50,355 nt of DNA from positions 1-50,355 of the forward strand of contig JAKSVT010000017.1 of NCBI GenBank assembly GCA_024407875.1. The letters are read 5' to 3'. Below, piece by piece: positions 32,878-41,641 of this stretch (position 1 is the stretch's first letter; every line of letters starts with the position of its first letter). The DNA comes from Alphaproteobacteria bacterium. GTDB taxonomy: Bacteria > Pseudomonadota > Alphaproteobacteria > CAAGCB01 > CAG-977. The notes beneath the pieces are model-generated. The model ran no database searches. It was not told where the DNA came from and saw only the letters and a program-made list of their open reading frames with translations. The translations under genes and the position numbers were made by a program.

Positions 32878-34197
32878 ATGAATTTAGGTTTTGAATCAGA
32901 AACTATAGAATTTAAAGAGAGTTTGTCACAACTCGATAAAGGAATAAAATCTTTATCAGCAATGCTGAATAAACAAGGTTATGGATATGTATATTTTGGG
33001 GTTTGTGATAATGGTGATGTAAAAGGTATAGATGTTGGAAAAAAATCTCTTCAAGATGTTAGAAATAGAATTAAAGATTTAATTTCACCACAAGCTCTAG
33101 TTAAAATAGAAGAATGCTCAGATGAACAAAAGAAATATATTAAGGTTTTTGTTCAAGGAAATGACATTCCTTATTCTTGTGATGGGAGATATTATATTAG
33201 AAATGTATCATCTGATGAACAAGCTTCAAACGAAATTTTGAGAAAAATGCTTGCTAATAGTGAAGCAGATATTATTCGTCAAATTGATAGTGAAAATCAA
33301 AATCTCACATTTCATCAATTCTTTTTAATTTTAACGAATAATTCTATACATCCAAAGAATACAATTGAGTTTTATAAAAGTTATGGACTAATAAATAAAT
33401 TAGGTAAGTTTAATTTAATGGCTTATTTGTTGTCAGATCAAAATGAAATTGCTTTAAAAATTGTTCATTTTAAAGGTAATGATAAATCCATAATGCAGGA
33501 AAGAACAGATTATTCAAAGCAAACATTACTACAATCTGTTTATGAAGTTTTATCTTATTTTAAATCAATTTGTATAAATAAAGTAGAATTAAAAGAAGGA
33601 AAAAGAGAAGAAATACCATTGTTTGAATTTGAAGCTTTTAGAGAAGCTTGGATTAATGCTTGTGTACATAATAATTGGGCTGAAAAAATACCTCCTTCAG
33701 TATATATTTTTGATGATAGAATAGAAGTTGTATCATATGGTGGTTTGCCATATGGCTTGACTTTAGACGGTTTCTTTAAAGGCACAAGTATTCCTGTAAA
33801 TAAAGGATTGTTGACAATATTTATTGCTAATAGATTTGCAGAACAAAGCGTTCATGGTGTTCCTATTATAGTTTCTAAATATGGAAAAACTTCATTTGAA
33901 TTTAATGATGGCATTTTAAAAGTTATTATTCCATTTGCTTTTGAAAGAGAAAGCGTTAAAGTTAGAAAAAATCTTGAAAAAGCACAATCAAAACTTACTA
34001 AAAACCAAAAAGATGTTTATGAATGTTTAAAAAAAAATCAAAAAATTAAGCTAATTGATGTTTCAAAAGAATTAGGCTTAAGTTTAGCTGGTGTAAAAAA
34101 GATTGTTCAAAAATTGCAGCAACTTGAAATGATAGAACATACTGGTTCTAAAAAAGATGGATTATGGAAAACAGTAGACTTTAAAAGTCTACTTTAA
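32878..34197 (+). CDS. AlbA_2/HATPase_c_4 putative transcriptional regulator
   Basis: A 439-residue cytoplasmic protein of the AlbA_2 (Schlafen-like) family. Residues 5-100 form the AlbA_2 domain (FESETIEFKES, then YGYVYFGVCDNGDVKGIDVG). Residues 240-350 form the HATPase_c_4 domain (EAFREAWINACVHNNWAEK and IEVVSYGGLPYGL). The C-terminus (about 375-435) is a winged helix (TKNQKDVYECLKKNQKIKLI, then GLSLAGVKKIVQKLQQL). The family is annotated as regulators or DNA/RNA-binding proteins, often in accessory or defence-associated regions. It is preceded by an AAAAGGAAAA ribosome-binding site, and its 3' end is built into a large inverted repeat. Confidence 0.83.
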   Translation: MNLGFESETIEFKESLSQLDKGIKSLSAMLNKQGYGYVYFGVCDNGDVKGIDVGKKSLQDVRNRIKDLISPQALVKIEECSDEQKKYIKVFVQGNDIPYSCDGRYYIRNVSSDEQASNEILRKMLANSEADIIRQIDSENQNLTFHQFFLILTNNSIHPKNTIEFYKSYGLINKLGKFNLMAYLLSDQNEIALKIVHFKGNDKSIMQERTDYSKQTLLQSVYEVLSYFKSICINKVELKEGKREEIPLFEFEAFREAWINACVHNNWAEKIPPSVYIFDDRIEVVSYGGLPYGLTLDGFFKGTSIPVNKGLLTIFIANRFAEQSVHGVPIIVSKYGKTSFEFNDGILKVIIPFAFERESVKVRKNLEKAQSKLTKNQKDVYECLKKNQKIKLIDVSKELGLSLAGVKKIVQKLQQLEMIEHTGSKKDGLWKTVDFKSLL

Positions 34198-34219
34198 GTA
34201 TACTTTAAAGTAGACTTTT
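34173..34219. terminator. Nested inverted repeats, probable bidirectional terminator
   Basis: Fifteen-base perfect arms (34183-34197 and 34205-34219) flank a 7-base loop, with T/A runs at both outer ends. The left arm covers the last codons and stop of the AlbA_2 gene. A second, competing hairpin forms from AGTAGACTT (34173-34181) and AAGTCTACT (34185-34193). The structure lies between two convergent genes. Confidence 0.6.
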
Positions 34220-34231
34220 AAATAACAAATA

Positions 34232-35254
34232 TTAATCAGCAATATCAGGAGCTGTGATATTTCCGCCGTCTTTTAATAATTTGTTCATTCCACGATTTAA
34301 ACGAAGTGGAGATTTTTTACCAATTCCACGTTCAATAATTTCGCCATAATTGCCCATTGTTGCAATAGTTCTACTTAACCAATTCTTATCAACACCTAAA
34401 GATGATGCGATTTTTTCATTGTTAGATAATAACGCGATTACTTGAGGATCTTTACTGTTTTCAAAATCTTCAATATTTTGTGCAGTAATTCCTTCTTCTT
34501 CAGCTGTGATTAATCCATTAATAAGCCATTGAATAATTTTAAATAATTCAGTATCAGCAGAAGAAATTACAGGACCTGTTTCATAAGTTCTTACAATTTC
34601 AGGTAAGACAACTAAATCAATTTCTTTAGGAGCTTTTTTAAAGTAGTTAGAATGTAAAATTTCTAAAGTTGAGATAAATAAATCACATCTATGTAAGAAT
34701 AATAAATCTTTCGCTCTTTCCATAGTTTGAATTTGCATAGGATGTAAATCCAAATTATGCTTTTTACTAAAATCCATTAAAGCTTTAATCATAAAATCAT
34801 CATTTAATACGCAAACTTTAGATCCTTGGTAATCACGCATTGAAGTGCTGTTTTCTTTATAATGAGCTAAAAATGCTAAAGCTGAATTATAAAATGGGCG
34901 AGGAAACATTAAGCCTCCAGTGATTTGACGTTTGGCTGTCCAATAATTTCCACCTAGTAAAACATCAATTTTGTTTTGTTTAAGCATATTATCACCCACG
35001 CCATAGTTTGCAGGGATTAATTCAATGGCAAAAGGATTTCCTATAATTGCAGTTGAAATAGCTTTACAAATTTCAGCATCAATACCAATTAAATCTTCTT
35101 TTGTTTTTTCAACATATGCATTTGCTAAAGTGTTAACACCACATTTAATTGTTCCTGATTGCTTAATACGTTCAACAACAGACCCAGCTGAGGCATTTTG
35201 AATGTATGATAAAGATAAAAGAACAGAAAAAACAAAAGAGAATAAAAGTTTCAT
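34232..35254 (-). CDS. Family 3 extracellular solute-binding protein (amino acid type)
   Basis: A 340-residue periplasmic binding protein. I chose the start at 35254 because it begins a clean signal peptide (MKLLFSFVFSVLLSLSYIQN, cleavage near ASAG). The longer frame to 35311 puts a hydrophobic non-signal segment in front. The mature protein starts with VVERIKQSGTIKCGVNT and has GIDAEICKAISTAI, the family 3 binding-protein pattern seen in general amino-acid transporters such as AapJ. No permease or ATPase gene is beside it, so it must work with a transporter encoded elsewhere. It faces the AlbA_2 gene across the nested hairpin. Confidence 0.83.
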   Translation of the reverse strand: MKLLFSFVFSVLLSLSYIQNASAGSVVERIKQSGTIKCGVNTLANAYVEKTKEDLIGIDAEICKAISTAIIGNPFAIELIPANYGVGDNMLKQNKIDVLLGGNYWTAKRQITGGLMFPRPFYNSALAFLAHYKENSTSMRDYQGSKVCVLNDDFMIKALMDFSKKHNLDLHPMQIQTMERAKDLLFLHRCDLFISTLEILHSNYFKKAPKEIDLVVLPEIVRTYETGPVISSADTELFKIIQWLINGLITAEEEGITAQNIEDFENSKDPQVIALLSNNEKIASSLGVDKNWLSRTIATMGNYGEIIERGIGKKSPLRLNRGMNKLLKDGGNITAPDIAD

Positions 35255-35357
35255 ATAAATACGCTTTACAATAAAATAAAAAAAGATATATCCTAAATCC
35301 ATAATATACATTGTTTGTTTTTAAAAAAATATTAAAAATTTGAAAATGAGAAATTTA

Positions 35358-36023
35358 ATGATTAAAAAGCTTTTATTTTTATTTTCTTTAATTGTTTTTC
35401 CTTGTAAGTTTGCTCTTTGCCAAGTCCAAACTCCAGAAAATTGGTTGGAAACAAAGGGACATGATTTAATTAAAGTCTTAAGCTGTCAAGATCGTAAAAG
35501 CCGTTATGAACAAACAATGCAAATTGCTAAAACTTCTTTTCATGAAAATGAGTTGTCAAAATTAGCATTAGGAAGATTATGGAATAAATTAGATGCTTCT
35601 CAACAAAAAAGATATCAAAGTCTTTTCTTTGATTATTTTGTATCAGAATATACCAATAATCCTCTTCCTGTAGGTAATATTGAATTCACAATTACAGACA
35701 AAATAGTTGATAAGGATATTTTATTAGCTGTTAATGTTAAAACAGATTTAGCTTTAAAAATAAAAAATGATAATAATAAAAAGCTTAGTATAGATGTTGT
35801 TTTTGCTTTAAGACGTGATGGTAATTCCTACTATATTAGAGATGTTCAAGTTGAAGGAGAAAGTATGCTTTTGTTTGTAAGGGGCAAAATTATGGAACTT
35901 TACAACAATAGTTATCAAGACCCAGATACATTATTGAATAAAATGCAAAATAGAATTTATGACACTACACATTCATTTAGAGAAGTTGAAAAAGTATCCG
36001 AATTTCTCGGTGAAATCCAATAA
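35358..36023 (+). CDS. mlaC: MlaC-like periplasmic phospholipid-binding protein
   Basis: A 221-residue protein with a signal peptide (MIKKLLFLFSLIVFPCKFAL). Several in-frame starts lie between 35340 and 35358; the last gives the best signal peptide. ELSKLALGRLWNKLDASQQK, then RYQSLFFDYFVSEYTNN, is the core of the MlaC/Ttg2D family, where MlaC shuttles phospholipids between the MlaFEDB complex and the outer membrane. The strand NSYYIRDVQVEGESML is the matching C-terminal block. It is far (about 23 kb) from mlaE and mlaF in this window, and diverges from the binding-protein gene across about 100 bases. Confidence 0.78.
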   Translation: MIKKLLFLFSLIVFPCKFALCQVQTPENWLETKGHDLIKVLSCQDRKSRYEQTMQIAKTSFHENELSKLALGRLWNKLDASQQKRYQSLFFDYFVSEYTNNPLPVGNIEFTITDKIVDKDILLAVNVKTDLALKIKNDNNKKLSIDVVFALRRDGNSYYIRDVQVEGESMLLFVRGKIMELYNNSYQDPDTLLNKMQNRIYDTTHSFREVEKVSEFLGEIQ

Positions 36024-36167
36024 GATTTATATAATTTAAAAATCCAAAAATATAAGAACTGTCAAATACTTAAGGCTTAAAAAAATCCTTTCTTATTGAT
36101 TTTGTTGTAAAAAAATGGTAAAACTAGATTCGAAATAGATGTTTGATTTTTTTTAGAAAGCAATATT

Positions 36168-36728
36168 TTGGATAGTAGAATAGCTTTTTATGGAGAAACA
36201 TTGCCACAAAAAATAAAACGTTACACCAAAATTGGTTTATGGTGGAGCGTGTTTTGCGTTAACGTTAGTGGATTGGTTTTTTTAGCTGGTAGATTATTTA
36301 AGATATGGACTAATCAAGCATTTACTCTTCCTAGAGAATATTTTGAAAAGTTTCCAAATGAACCTGAATTCGCATCAATGACAATTGCTAAGGAGCAGTT
36401 GTGGTTTGCTGTCGGTTCTATGACTTTTTTATATTTGATTGGTGGATATTTGTGCTATGATTTTTTAATTAAGCCAAAAAAGATAAAAATAAATCTAATT
36501 TCTTTATTTGTAATTGCATTTATTTGGATGACAGGGGAAGCTATATTTTTATCGTGTCCTGCATTAGATAAAGCTATAACTATTCAATCGTGTCAAACAA
36601 CTAAAATTTCTAAGAAATCTAAAAAGACTTATTCTTGGAATAAAGAAAATCATTATTGTAATTTGTTAGATGCTGAAAAAGAACGTATGCGCATTTATAT
36701 GAGACAAAAGAGAAAGAATGAATCATAG
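36168..36728 (+). CDS. Membrane protein of unknown function
   Basis: A 186-residue protein starting at TTG. No ATG gives the full first helix. Membrane segments are at about 24-43, 78-97 and 107-124. The first periplasmic loop (about 44-76) is acidic and aromatic (PREYFEKFPNEPEFASM). The C-terminal part is Lys-rich with a few Cys (SCPALDKAITIQSCQ). I recognise no family. It is flanked by the MlaC-like gene and by a terminator before the tolC-like operon. Confidence 0.5.
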   Translation: MDSRIAFYGETLPQKIKRYTKIGLWWSVFCVNVSGLVFLAGRLFKIWTNQAFTLPREYFEKFPNEPEFASMTIAKEQLWFAVGSMTFLYLIGGYLCYDFLIKPKKIKINLISLFVIAFIWMTGEAIFLSCPALDKAITIQSCQTTKISKKSKKTYSWNKENHYCNLLDAEKERMRIYMRQKRKNES

Positions 36729-36760
36729 TTGTGCGATTTATTGTGTTTATTTATATAGGG

Positions 36761-36790
36761 CTTTGGTTTTATAATGACCAAAGTTTTTTT
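36761..36790 (+). terminator. Rho-independent terminator
   Basis: CTTTGGT (36761-36767) pairs with ACCAAAG (36777-36783) around a 9-base loop and is followed by TTTTTTT. It separates the unknown membrane-protein gene from the pump operon. Confidence 0.75.
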
Positions 36791-36809
36791 ATTCTAGAAA
36801 TATGAATGA

Positions 36810-36838
36810 TTGATATTCGTTAATATTTATGATATATA
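36810..36838 (+). promoter_or_regulatory. Promoter of the TolC-MacAB-like operon
   Basis: TTGATA (36810-36815) and TATATA (36833-36838) are 17 bases apart. A TGA before the -10 makes it an extended -10. It lies 66 bases upstream of the operon's first ATG. Confidence 0.55.
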
Positions 36839-36903
36839 CAAACATGCACTTTAGTTTAGGGTGTATCGATTAAATATTTAATTAAATTATAGATGGAAAC
36901 AAT

Positions 36904-38412
36904 ATGAAAAGATTGTTTTTAGGTTTGATAATGCTGATGCCAAGCGTTGCGTTAGCGAGTTCAGATCCTTTAGGAACTGAAGATAAGGTGTTGAAGCCGA
37001 TGCCTTTAGCTCAATGTAATGTTGATGAAATGCAGACTTTATCATTGTCAGATGTTATTAACTTAACACTTTGTAGAAATCCAAAATCAAAACAAACATA
37101 TTTTGCTGCTATGGCTGCAGCTGCAGATTTAGGAGCTGCAAAATCAGGATATTATCCAAAATTGGATTTTGATGCTGATGTAAATGTTAGATCAACAAAG
37201 GTTGATTCAGGAAATTATGATAATTCTTCTACAGGAAGAGTTGGATTATCTTTAAATTGGTTGTTATATGATTTTGGTGCGAGATCAGCTAATAAGAAAA
37301 GCACAATGTATGCTTTAGATGCGGCAATGAGAACTCATTCTGATTCATTGCAAGACTTGATTTTTGAAGCAGCTTCTGCTTATTTCAAAATTTTTGAGTC
37401 AAGAACTGAAGCAAAAAATGCACAAGAAACAGTTGTTCATGCAAAAGAAGCAAGTAATGCAACATATAAGCGTTATCAATTAGGATTGTCAGCTTTTTCT
37501 GATAAATTACAAGCAGACACAACATTAGCTCAAGCAGAGTTAAAATTAACAAAAGCAAAAGAAGCTGAAGTTGTTGCTATGAGCAATTTAGCAATGTTGA
37601 TGGATTTACATCCAACAACTGTATTAAAAGTTAAGGAACCTGATTCATCTATAGATATTTCTGTAATTGATCCTTATGAGGTTTTGTTGGAATCTGCTTT
37701 AAAAAATCGTGCAGATATCAAGGCTTCAAAAGCACAAGTTGCACAATCAAAAGCAATTTTAGATCAACGTAAGGCAAATGATACAGCAACAATTAATTTA
37801 AATGCGGGAACTTCTGCACAAGATAATTTCTTACGTCCACCAGAAAATAAAGTTTATACAAGTCAAGCAGGTATTAATTTGAATGTTCCTATTTTTACAG
37901 GATTTAATAATACTTATAAAATTAGACAAGCTGAACACAATGTAAATAGAGCTGTTGCTAGCTTGAAGACATTAGAAAATCAAGTTGAAAAGAAATTATG
38001 GGAAACATATCAATCTTATTTAACTAGTGAAAAATCATATCAAGCATCATTAGTAATGTTGACTTCTGCTACACAAAACCAAAATGTTGCAATTGGTGCG
38101 TATAAAGCAGGTAGAGGAGACATTTTAAGCGTATTAGAAGCTAATGAAAAAATGGCAGATGCTTTAACAAGTAAAACAAATGCTTATTATGATTTAATTA
38201 TTTCTAAAATCAATTTAATAAGACAAGCAGGCAGATATGATCCATTTAATGAAAGTGGAAATTATTTGTTAGCTGAAAAACAAGCACAACAAAATGTTGT
38301 AATACCAGAACAAATTGTTGAAACTGATCAAGCTTATGTTGCAAAAGAAACTAATCAACAAGAAACTTCTGAAGAAAATAACCAAACACCACAGCAAGAG
38401 GTAGGTGAATAA
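36904..38412 (+). CDS. TolC-family outer-membrane channel protein
   Basis: A 502-residue outer-membrane factor. The signal peptide is MKRLFLGLIMLMPSVALA. Two helical repeats follow, each starting with the TolC pattern: LSLSDVINLTLCRNPKSKQ (near 47) and PYEVLLESALKNRADIKASK (near 258). GYYPKLDFDADVNVRS and VYTSQAGINLNVPIFTGFNN give the beta-barrel strands. The tail of about 60 residues is rich in Gln, Glu and Asn and looks disordered. It overlaps the next gene by one base and is the exit channel of the pump encoded by the four-gene operon. Confidence 0.9.
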   Translation: MKRLFLGLIMLMPSVALASSDPLGTEDKVLKPMPLAQCNVDEMQTLSLSDVINLTLCRNPKSKQTYFAAMAAAADLGAAKSGYYPKLDFDADVNVRSTKVDSGNYDNSSTGRVGLSLNWLLYDFGARSANKKSTMYALDAAMRTHSDSLQDLIFEAASAYFKIFESRTEAKNAQETVVHAKEASNATYKRYQLGLSAFSDKLQADTTLAQAELKLTKAKEAEVVAMSNLAMLMDLHPTTVLKVKEPDSSIDISVIDPYEVLLESALKNRADIKASKAQVAQSKAILDQRKANDTATINLNAGTSAQDNFLRPPENKVYTSQAGINLNVPIFTGFNNTYKIRQAEHNVNRAVASLKTLENQVEKKLWETYQSYLTSEKSYQASLVMLTSATQNQNVAIGAYKAGRGDILSVLEANEKMADALTSKTNAYYDLIISKINLIRQAGRYDPFNESGNYLLAEKQAQQNVVIPEQIVETDQAYVAKETNQQETSEENNQTPQQEVGE

Positions 38413-39563
38413 TGAAAAAATTTTTAGTATTTTTATTAATCGTAATTATTGCATTGGGAGCTTTTTGGTTTATAAAAAGTAAAAATGGAAGTGAACGTGT
38501 CGTTTATGATTACGATAAAGCTCATTATGGTAATATCGAAATCGAAGTTACAGCATCTGGTACAATACAACCTGTGAATGTTGTTTCTGTAGGTACACAA
38601 GTTTCTGGTACAATTGAACATATTTATGTGGATTATAATTCAGTTGTTGAACAAGGACAATTAATTGCTGAATTAGATCCTTTTACTTTAGATGAAAGTT
38701 TAAAAGAATCTGAAGCAACCTTAAAAGAAACTATTGCTAAATTGAAACAAGCAAAAGTTGATGAAAGAAGAAATGCTGAATTATATAAATCAAATTATAT
38801 TTCAAAGCATGAATGGGAAGAAACACAGATTTCTTTAGTTTCTGCAGAAGCTAGTTATAAAAGAGCTTTAGCAGAATTAAATAAAGCAAAGAAAAATAGA
38901 GGTTATGCTCAGATTTTATCACCAGTTTCAGGTACTGTTATTACAAAAGCTGTTGAAGAAGGACAAACCGTTGCTTCTAGCTTTAATACTCCAGAATTAT
39001 TCAAAATTGCTGAAGATTTAAAAAAGATGCAAATTGAAGCTTCTGTTTCTGAAGCTGATATTGGATCTATAAAAGTTGGAATGCCTGTTGAATTTACAGT
39101 AGATACATATACATCTGATATATTCTTTGGAAGAGTTTCACAAATACGTTTGCAACCAAAAGAAGATTCAAATGTTGTTATGTATACAGTTATCATTTCA
39201 ATCTCTAATGATGATTTACGTTTAATGCCTGGTATGACAGCTTATGTTTCAATCAAAGTTGAAAATAAGGAAAATGTTTTAAGAATTAAAAATCTTGCAT
39301 TCCAATATAGACCAGTTGTTGCAGGCGAACGTAGTAAAAATGTTTCAAATGCTGAAAAAGCAAAAATTAAAGCTGAAAGACAAAGTTTAAAACCAAATGA
39401 ATCTTTCTTATATAAAGAAATAGATAATAAACCTTTCAAAATTAAAGTTGTAAAAGGCATTCAAAATTTGGTTTATACAGAAATTCTTGAAGGCTTAAAA
39501 GATGGTGACAAAGTAATTGTTGAAGATTTAACTACTAAAGTTAAAACAAAACGGAGCCATTAA
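38412..39563 (+). CDS. macA: MacA-like periplasmic adaptor (membrane fusion protein)
   Basis: A 383-residue inner-membrane-anchored adaptor joining a MacB-type ABC protein to a TolC channel. One N-terminal membrane segment (4-22) is followed by a lipoyl half-motif (TASGTIQPVNVVSVGTQVSG, then TIEHIYVDYNSVVEQGQLIA). An alpha-hairpin with SLVSAEASYKRALAELNKAK and the second lipoyl half RGYAQILSPVSGTVITKAVE come next. The beta-barrel and membrane-proximal domains complete the protein. An unusual Lys-rich insertion (VSNAEKAKIKAERQSLK) occurs near 315-335. It overlaps both neighbours by one base. Confidence 0.92.
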   Translation: MKKFLVFLLIVIIALGAFWFIKSKNGSERVVYDYDKAHYGNIEIEVTASGTIQPVNVVSVGTQVSGTIEHIYVDYNSVVEQGQLIAELDPFTLDESLKESEATLKETIAKLKQAKVDERRNAELYKSNYISKHEWEETQISLVSAEASYKRALAELNKAKKNRGYAQILSPVSGTVITKAVEEGQTVASSFNTPELFKIAEDLKKMQIEASVSEADIGSIKVGMPVEFTVDTYTSDIFFGRVSQIRLQPKEDSNVVMYTVIISISNDDLRLMPGMTAYVSIKVENKENVLRIKNLAFQYRPVVAGERSKNVSNAEKAKIKAERQSLKPNESFLYKEIDNKPFKIKVVKGIQNLVYTEILEGLKDGDKVIVEDLTTKVKTKRSH

Positions 39564-40282
39564 TGAGTGTAATATCTATCCAAAACGTTTGCAAAACGTA
39601 TGTCATGTCAGCAGGCATGAGCCAGGATGTTTTAAAAAATGTTAATTTAAATGTAGAAAAGGGCGAGTTTGTTGCCATTATGGGACCTTCTGGTGCAGGA
39701 AAGTCTACATTTATGAATATTTTAGGATGTTTAGATAGAGCTTCTTCTGGTAATTACTATTTATCAGGAAAAAATGTTTCTAAAATGAATGATAATGATT
39801 TGGCTCGTGTTAGAAACAAAATGATAGGTTTCGTATTTCAAGGCTTTAATCTTTTGATGCGTAGAAGCATTTTGGATAATGTTTCTCTTCCTATGATTTA
39901 TGATAAAGATGGGCGCGATCCAAGAGTTCGTAGAGCTAGAGCAGAAAAATTGTTGGATATGGTTGGATTAACAGGGTTTATTGATCGCTTTCCAAATCAA
40001 ATTTCGGGAGGTATGCAACAACGTGTTGCAATTGCTAGAGCTTTAGTTAACGATCCTGAAATGATTTTAGCTGATGAACCTACAGGAAACTTAGATACAA
40101 AGACAAGTAATGAAATTATGGATTTTCTTGTTAAATTAAATAGAGAACAGGGAATTACTATAGTATTAGTTACTCATGAGCCTGATATTGCCTGTTATGC
40201 AAAAAGATTGGTTCGTGTTGTTGATGGCCAAATTGCCTATGATGGTGATGTAAAGCAATATATGGAGAATAACAAGGCATGA
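39563..40282 (+). CDS. MacB-type ABC transporter ATPase (separate polypeptide)
   Basis: A 239-residue ABC ATPase. The Walker A is [19 protein letters not shown]. The Q-loop [19 protein letters not shown] and the signature [19 protein letters not shown] are typical of the MacB/LolD group. The Walker B reads [15 protein letters not shown], and the H-loop is [15 protein letters not shown]. All catalytic residues are present. In E. coli MacB this domain is fused to the permease; here it is a separate gene, overlapping the permease gene by 4 bases. It powers export with MacA and TolC. Confidence 0.92.
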   Translation: MSVISIQNVCKTYVMSAGMSQDVLKNVNLNVEKGEFVAIMGPSGAGKSTFMNILGCLDRASSGNYYLSGKNVSKMNDNDLARVRNKMIGFVFQGFNLLMRRSILDNVSLPMIYDKDGRDPRVRRARAEKLLDMVGLTGFIDRFPNQISGGMQQRVAIARALVNDPEMILADEPTGNLDTKTSNEIMDFLVKLNREQGITIVLVTHEPDIACYAKRLVRVVDGQIAYDGDVKQYMENNKA

Positions 40283-41493
40283 TAAAATTAATTTTACAAG
40301 AAGCCTGTTTATCCATTGCAGGCAATAAATTACGTTCTTTTTTAACAACTTTAGGTATTATTATCGGTGTTTGTGCTGTTGTTATGATGGTTGCAGCAGG
40401 ACAAACTGTTCAAAGAATTATTCAAGAAAGATTTGTTTCTTTAGGTGCAAACTTATTGATTATTCGTTCGGAAAGACCAAAAGCAAATGTTAAAATATCT
40501 GGCCCAACTACTTCAATTACCTTAGAAGATGCTAATAGTCTAAAACGTTTACGTGGTATTGAAACGGTTGCTCCTGTATTAAGTGCAAATGCTCAAGCTA
40601 TTCGTGGACCTAATAACTGGAATGTTTCTGTTATTGGATCAACACCAGATTTTATGAAAACACAAAATTGGGAAATAAATTTAGGACGTATGATTGACAA
40701 ACAAGATATTAGAAAGGGAACTTCTAATGTTGTAATTGGTCAAGAAGTCGTAGATGAACTTTTTAAAGATGAAGATCCAATTGGTAAAATTTTCCGTGTT
40801 GGAAAAAATCAGTTTACAATTGTAGGAACTTTGAAAGCAAAAGGTACTTCTTCTAGTGCAGCTAATCAAGATGCTTCTGTCATTATGCCTTTATTAACAG
40901 TACAACGTAGATTTAATAGATATGCAAAATTAAATGCTTTAAATCACATAGCTGTTAAGTTCGTTGAGACAGAAGACTTAAATATTGTTGAACAAAGAAT
41001 TACACGCCATCTAAGAGCTCGTCATAAAATTAAAGATGAAGATCCTGATGATTTTAGAATTTTTAATGTGGCAGAATTTGTTGAAAATATTAGATTGATT
41101 GGTAGAGTTTTATCAATTCTTTTGGCAGCAATAGCTAGTATATCTTTGGTTGTTGGTGCCATTGGTATTGTTAATATGATGTTAGTATCTGTAACAGAAA
41201 GAACGAGAGAAATAGGTATTCGTAAGGCTTTGGGTGCTCCTAATTTATGGATTATGATGCAATTTTTGATTGAAGCAGTTCTGATTTCAATGATTGGTGG
41301 TGTTGTTGGATTAGGTTTAGGCATTGGCTTGTCTCAAGTAGCCGGAAAAATCTATAATGTAGAAGTTCCATTTAGCTTATGGCCAGTTGTACTATCATTT
41401 TCAGTAGCATTTTTTGTTGGTGTTATTTCAGGTGTATTTCCAGCATATAAAGCAATGAAATTAGATCCAATTGAAGCTTTAAGATATCAATAA
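40279..41493 (+). CDS. MacB-type ABC transporter permease (FtsX-like)
   Basis: A 404-residue permease. It has the MacB layout: an N-terminal membrane helix (NKLRSFLTTLGIIIGVCAVV), a large periplasmic domain (about 40-275), then three helices with the conserved VGAIGIVNMMLVSVTERTRE and IGIRKALGAPNLWIMMQFL. The C-terminus reads GVFPAYKAMKLDPIEALRYQ. MacB is a mechanotransmission pump that moves periplasmic substrates through TolC, including macrolides and a disulfide-bonded heat-stable enterotoxin in E. coli. It closes the operon and is followed by a terminator. Confidence 0.92.
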   Translation: MIKLILQEACLSIAGNKLRSFLTTLGIIIGVCAVVMMVAAGQTVQRIIQERFVSLGANLLIIRSERPKANVKISGPTTSITLEDANSLKRLRGIETVAPVLSANAQAIRGPNNWNVSVIGSTPDFMKTQNWEINLGRMIDKQDIRKGTSNVVIGQEVVDELFKDEDPIGKIFRVGKNQFTIVGTLKAKGTSSSAANQDASVIMPLLTVQRRFNRYAKLNALNHIAVKFVETEDLNIVEQRITRHLRARHKIKDEDPDDFRIFNVAEFVENIRLIGRVLSILLAAIASISLVVGAIGIVNMMLVSVTERTREIGIRKALGAPNLWIMMQFLIEAVLISMIGGVVGLGLGIGLSQVAGKIYNVEVPFSLWPVVLSFSVAFFVGVISGVFPAYKAMKLDPIEALRYQ

Positions 41494-41518
41494 TATTTTA
41501 TGTTTGTAATTAATTTTA

Positions 41519-41554
41519 CAAAGCAGCCCATTTGATAAAATTTGGGCTGTTTTT
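41519..41554 (+). terminator. Rho-independent terminator of the pump operon
   Basis: CAGCCCA (41524-41530) pairs with TGGGCTG (41543-41549), with flanking A/T pairs extending the stem, and TTTTT follows. It separates the pump operon from the Cys-rich locus. Confidence 0.8.
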
Positions 41555-41576
41555 GCTTATTTTTGTGAAAAATTAT

Positions 41577-41602
41577 ACATAATTTCGCCACAATTATAGA
41601 AT
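41577..41602 (+). promoter_or_regulatory. Shared upstream block, probable promoter of Cys-rich pair 1
   Basis: ACATAATTTCGCCA (41577-41590), then TAGAAT at 41597-41602, recurs with one mismatch at 48104-48117 upstream of the fifth Cys-rich gene, also followed by TAGAAT. It lies between the terminator and the first Cys-rich ATG and probably includes the promoter. Confidence 0.45.
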
Positions 41603-41641
41603 AAAGTTAAAATAGATAATTATGTTTTAAGGTTTAGTGCT

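Noticed and set aside
35255-35311. N-terminal extension of the solute-binding protein
   Set aside because: It would put a second hydrophobic segment ahead of a complete signal peptide. The start at 35254 gives a standard secreted protein.
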